NCBI GenBank assembly: GCA_944332105.1
Contig: CALVJI010000026.1
Location: 1-13,436 of the forward strand
DNA: 13,436 nucleotides
From: an uncultured Bacilli bacterium
Lineage (GTDB): Bacteria; Bacillota_I; Bacilli_A; RF39; UBA660
Direction: 5' to 3'
Shown here: piece by piece, positions 13,361 through 13,436 of the stretch
How positions within the stretch are numbered: the first letter of the stretch is position 1
How the letters are laid out: each line of letters begins with the position of its first letter
The notes under the pieces: model-generated
Told to the model about the DNA's origin: nothing
Databases searched by the model: none
Seen by the model: only the letters and a program-made list of their open reading frames with translations
Translations under genes and position numbers: made by a program

Positions 13361-13436
13361 TCTTATAGGAAAGTTCATCTCGCAAGAAGTAAGCGAATGA
13401 TAGTTCGCGTTTGAAAAAACTGGCACTCAAAAAAGT
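13361..13436. other. Unassigned 3' edge of the window
   Basis: All three plus-strand frames contain stops and no ribosome binding site is seen. A small inverted repeat, GCGAA and TTCGC around TGATAG (about 13393-13408), is present, and GC content is a little higher than in other intergenic stretches. It may be the leader of the next gene or the edge of an RNA element; too short to call. Confidence 0.3.

Noticed and set aside
13321..13436. Reverse-strand open frame entering from the window's 3' edge
   Set aside because: It runs through the tsf terminator and into tsf, and has no start or recognisable product; judged chance.

Overview
The window is AT-rich DNA from a low-GC Gram-positive bacterium (Firmicutes/Bacilli). 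TGA is a stop (comEC ends in TGA) and Trp is TGG, so it is not a UGA-recoding mycoplasma. Gene content and order recall Bacillus (comEA-comEC-holA; rnhC opposite cvpA...trxA; rpsB-tsf), but in stripped form. The 5'-truncated repetitive surface protein is of a type I associate with uncultured gut Bacilli (RF39-like lineages); that placement is inference.

Layout. (1) 1-824: the 3' end of a large secreted or surface protein, closed by a strong terminator. (2) 871-4561: a competence/replication cluster, comEA-comEC (DNA-uptake receptor and channel, overlapping by 38 nt) then holA (clamp-loader delta), ending at a bidirectional terminator shared with rnhC. (3) 4561-6571, minus strand: an unfamiliar HExxH zinc-peptidase-like gene followed by rnhC (RNase HIII). 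(4) 6592-7674: a tight divergent promoter pair, then cvpA-trxA. In Bacillus this locus also carries zapA, polX and mutS2, which are missing here.

(5) 7653-10062 is the accessory, most interesting part. A PemK/MazF-like gene sits on both sides of an AAA-ATPase/DUF4143 gene. Each MazF-like copy has the same module in front of it: a terminator hairpin, an extended -10 promoter whose -35 lies in the hairpin, and an ATG 6-7 nt past the -10, which predicts leaderless mRNAs. The second module also keeps what looks like the last codons of trxA, so the duplication probably started inside trxA. Three ~23-bp tandem repeats lie just before the ATPase promoter and supply the last codons of the first MazF-like gene, so the ATPase segment looks like a later insertion. 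(6) 10141-11304: an HD-domain phosphohydrolase-like protein with HE in place of HD and an apparent degenerate second HD domain at its N terminus.

(7) 11324-13359: the rpsB-tsf translation operon, with an extended -10 promoter, a ~115-nt structured leader, an S2 protein carrying a charged linker and a Rho_N-like C-terminal domain, EF-Ts, and a strong terminator. The last ~75 nt hold no gene I can recognise.

The housekeeping parts cover DNA uptake, replication, RNA-DNA hybrid removal, redox and translation. The MazF-like/ATPase/HD block is the candidate for an undescribed toxin, stress or defence cassette, but no partner antitoxin is visible and the functional link is inference.
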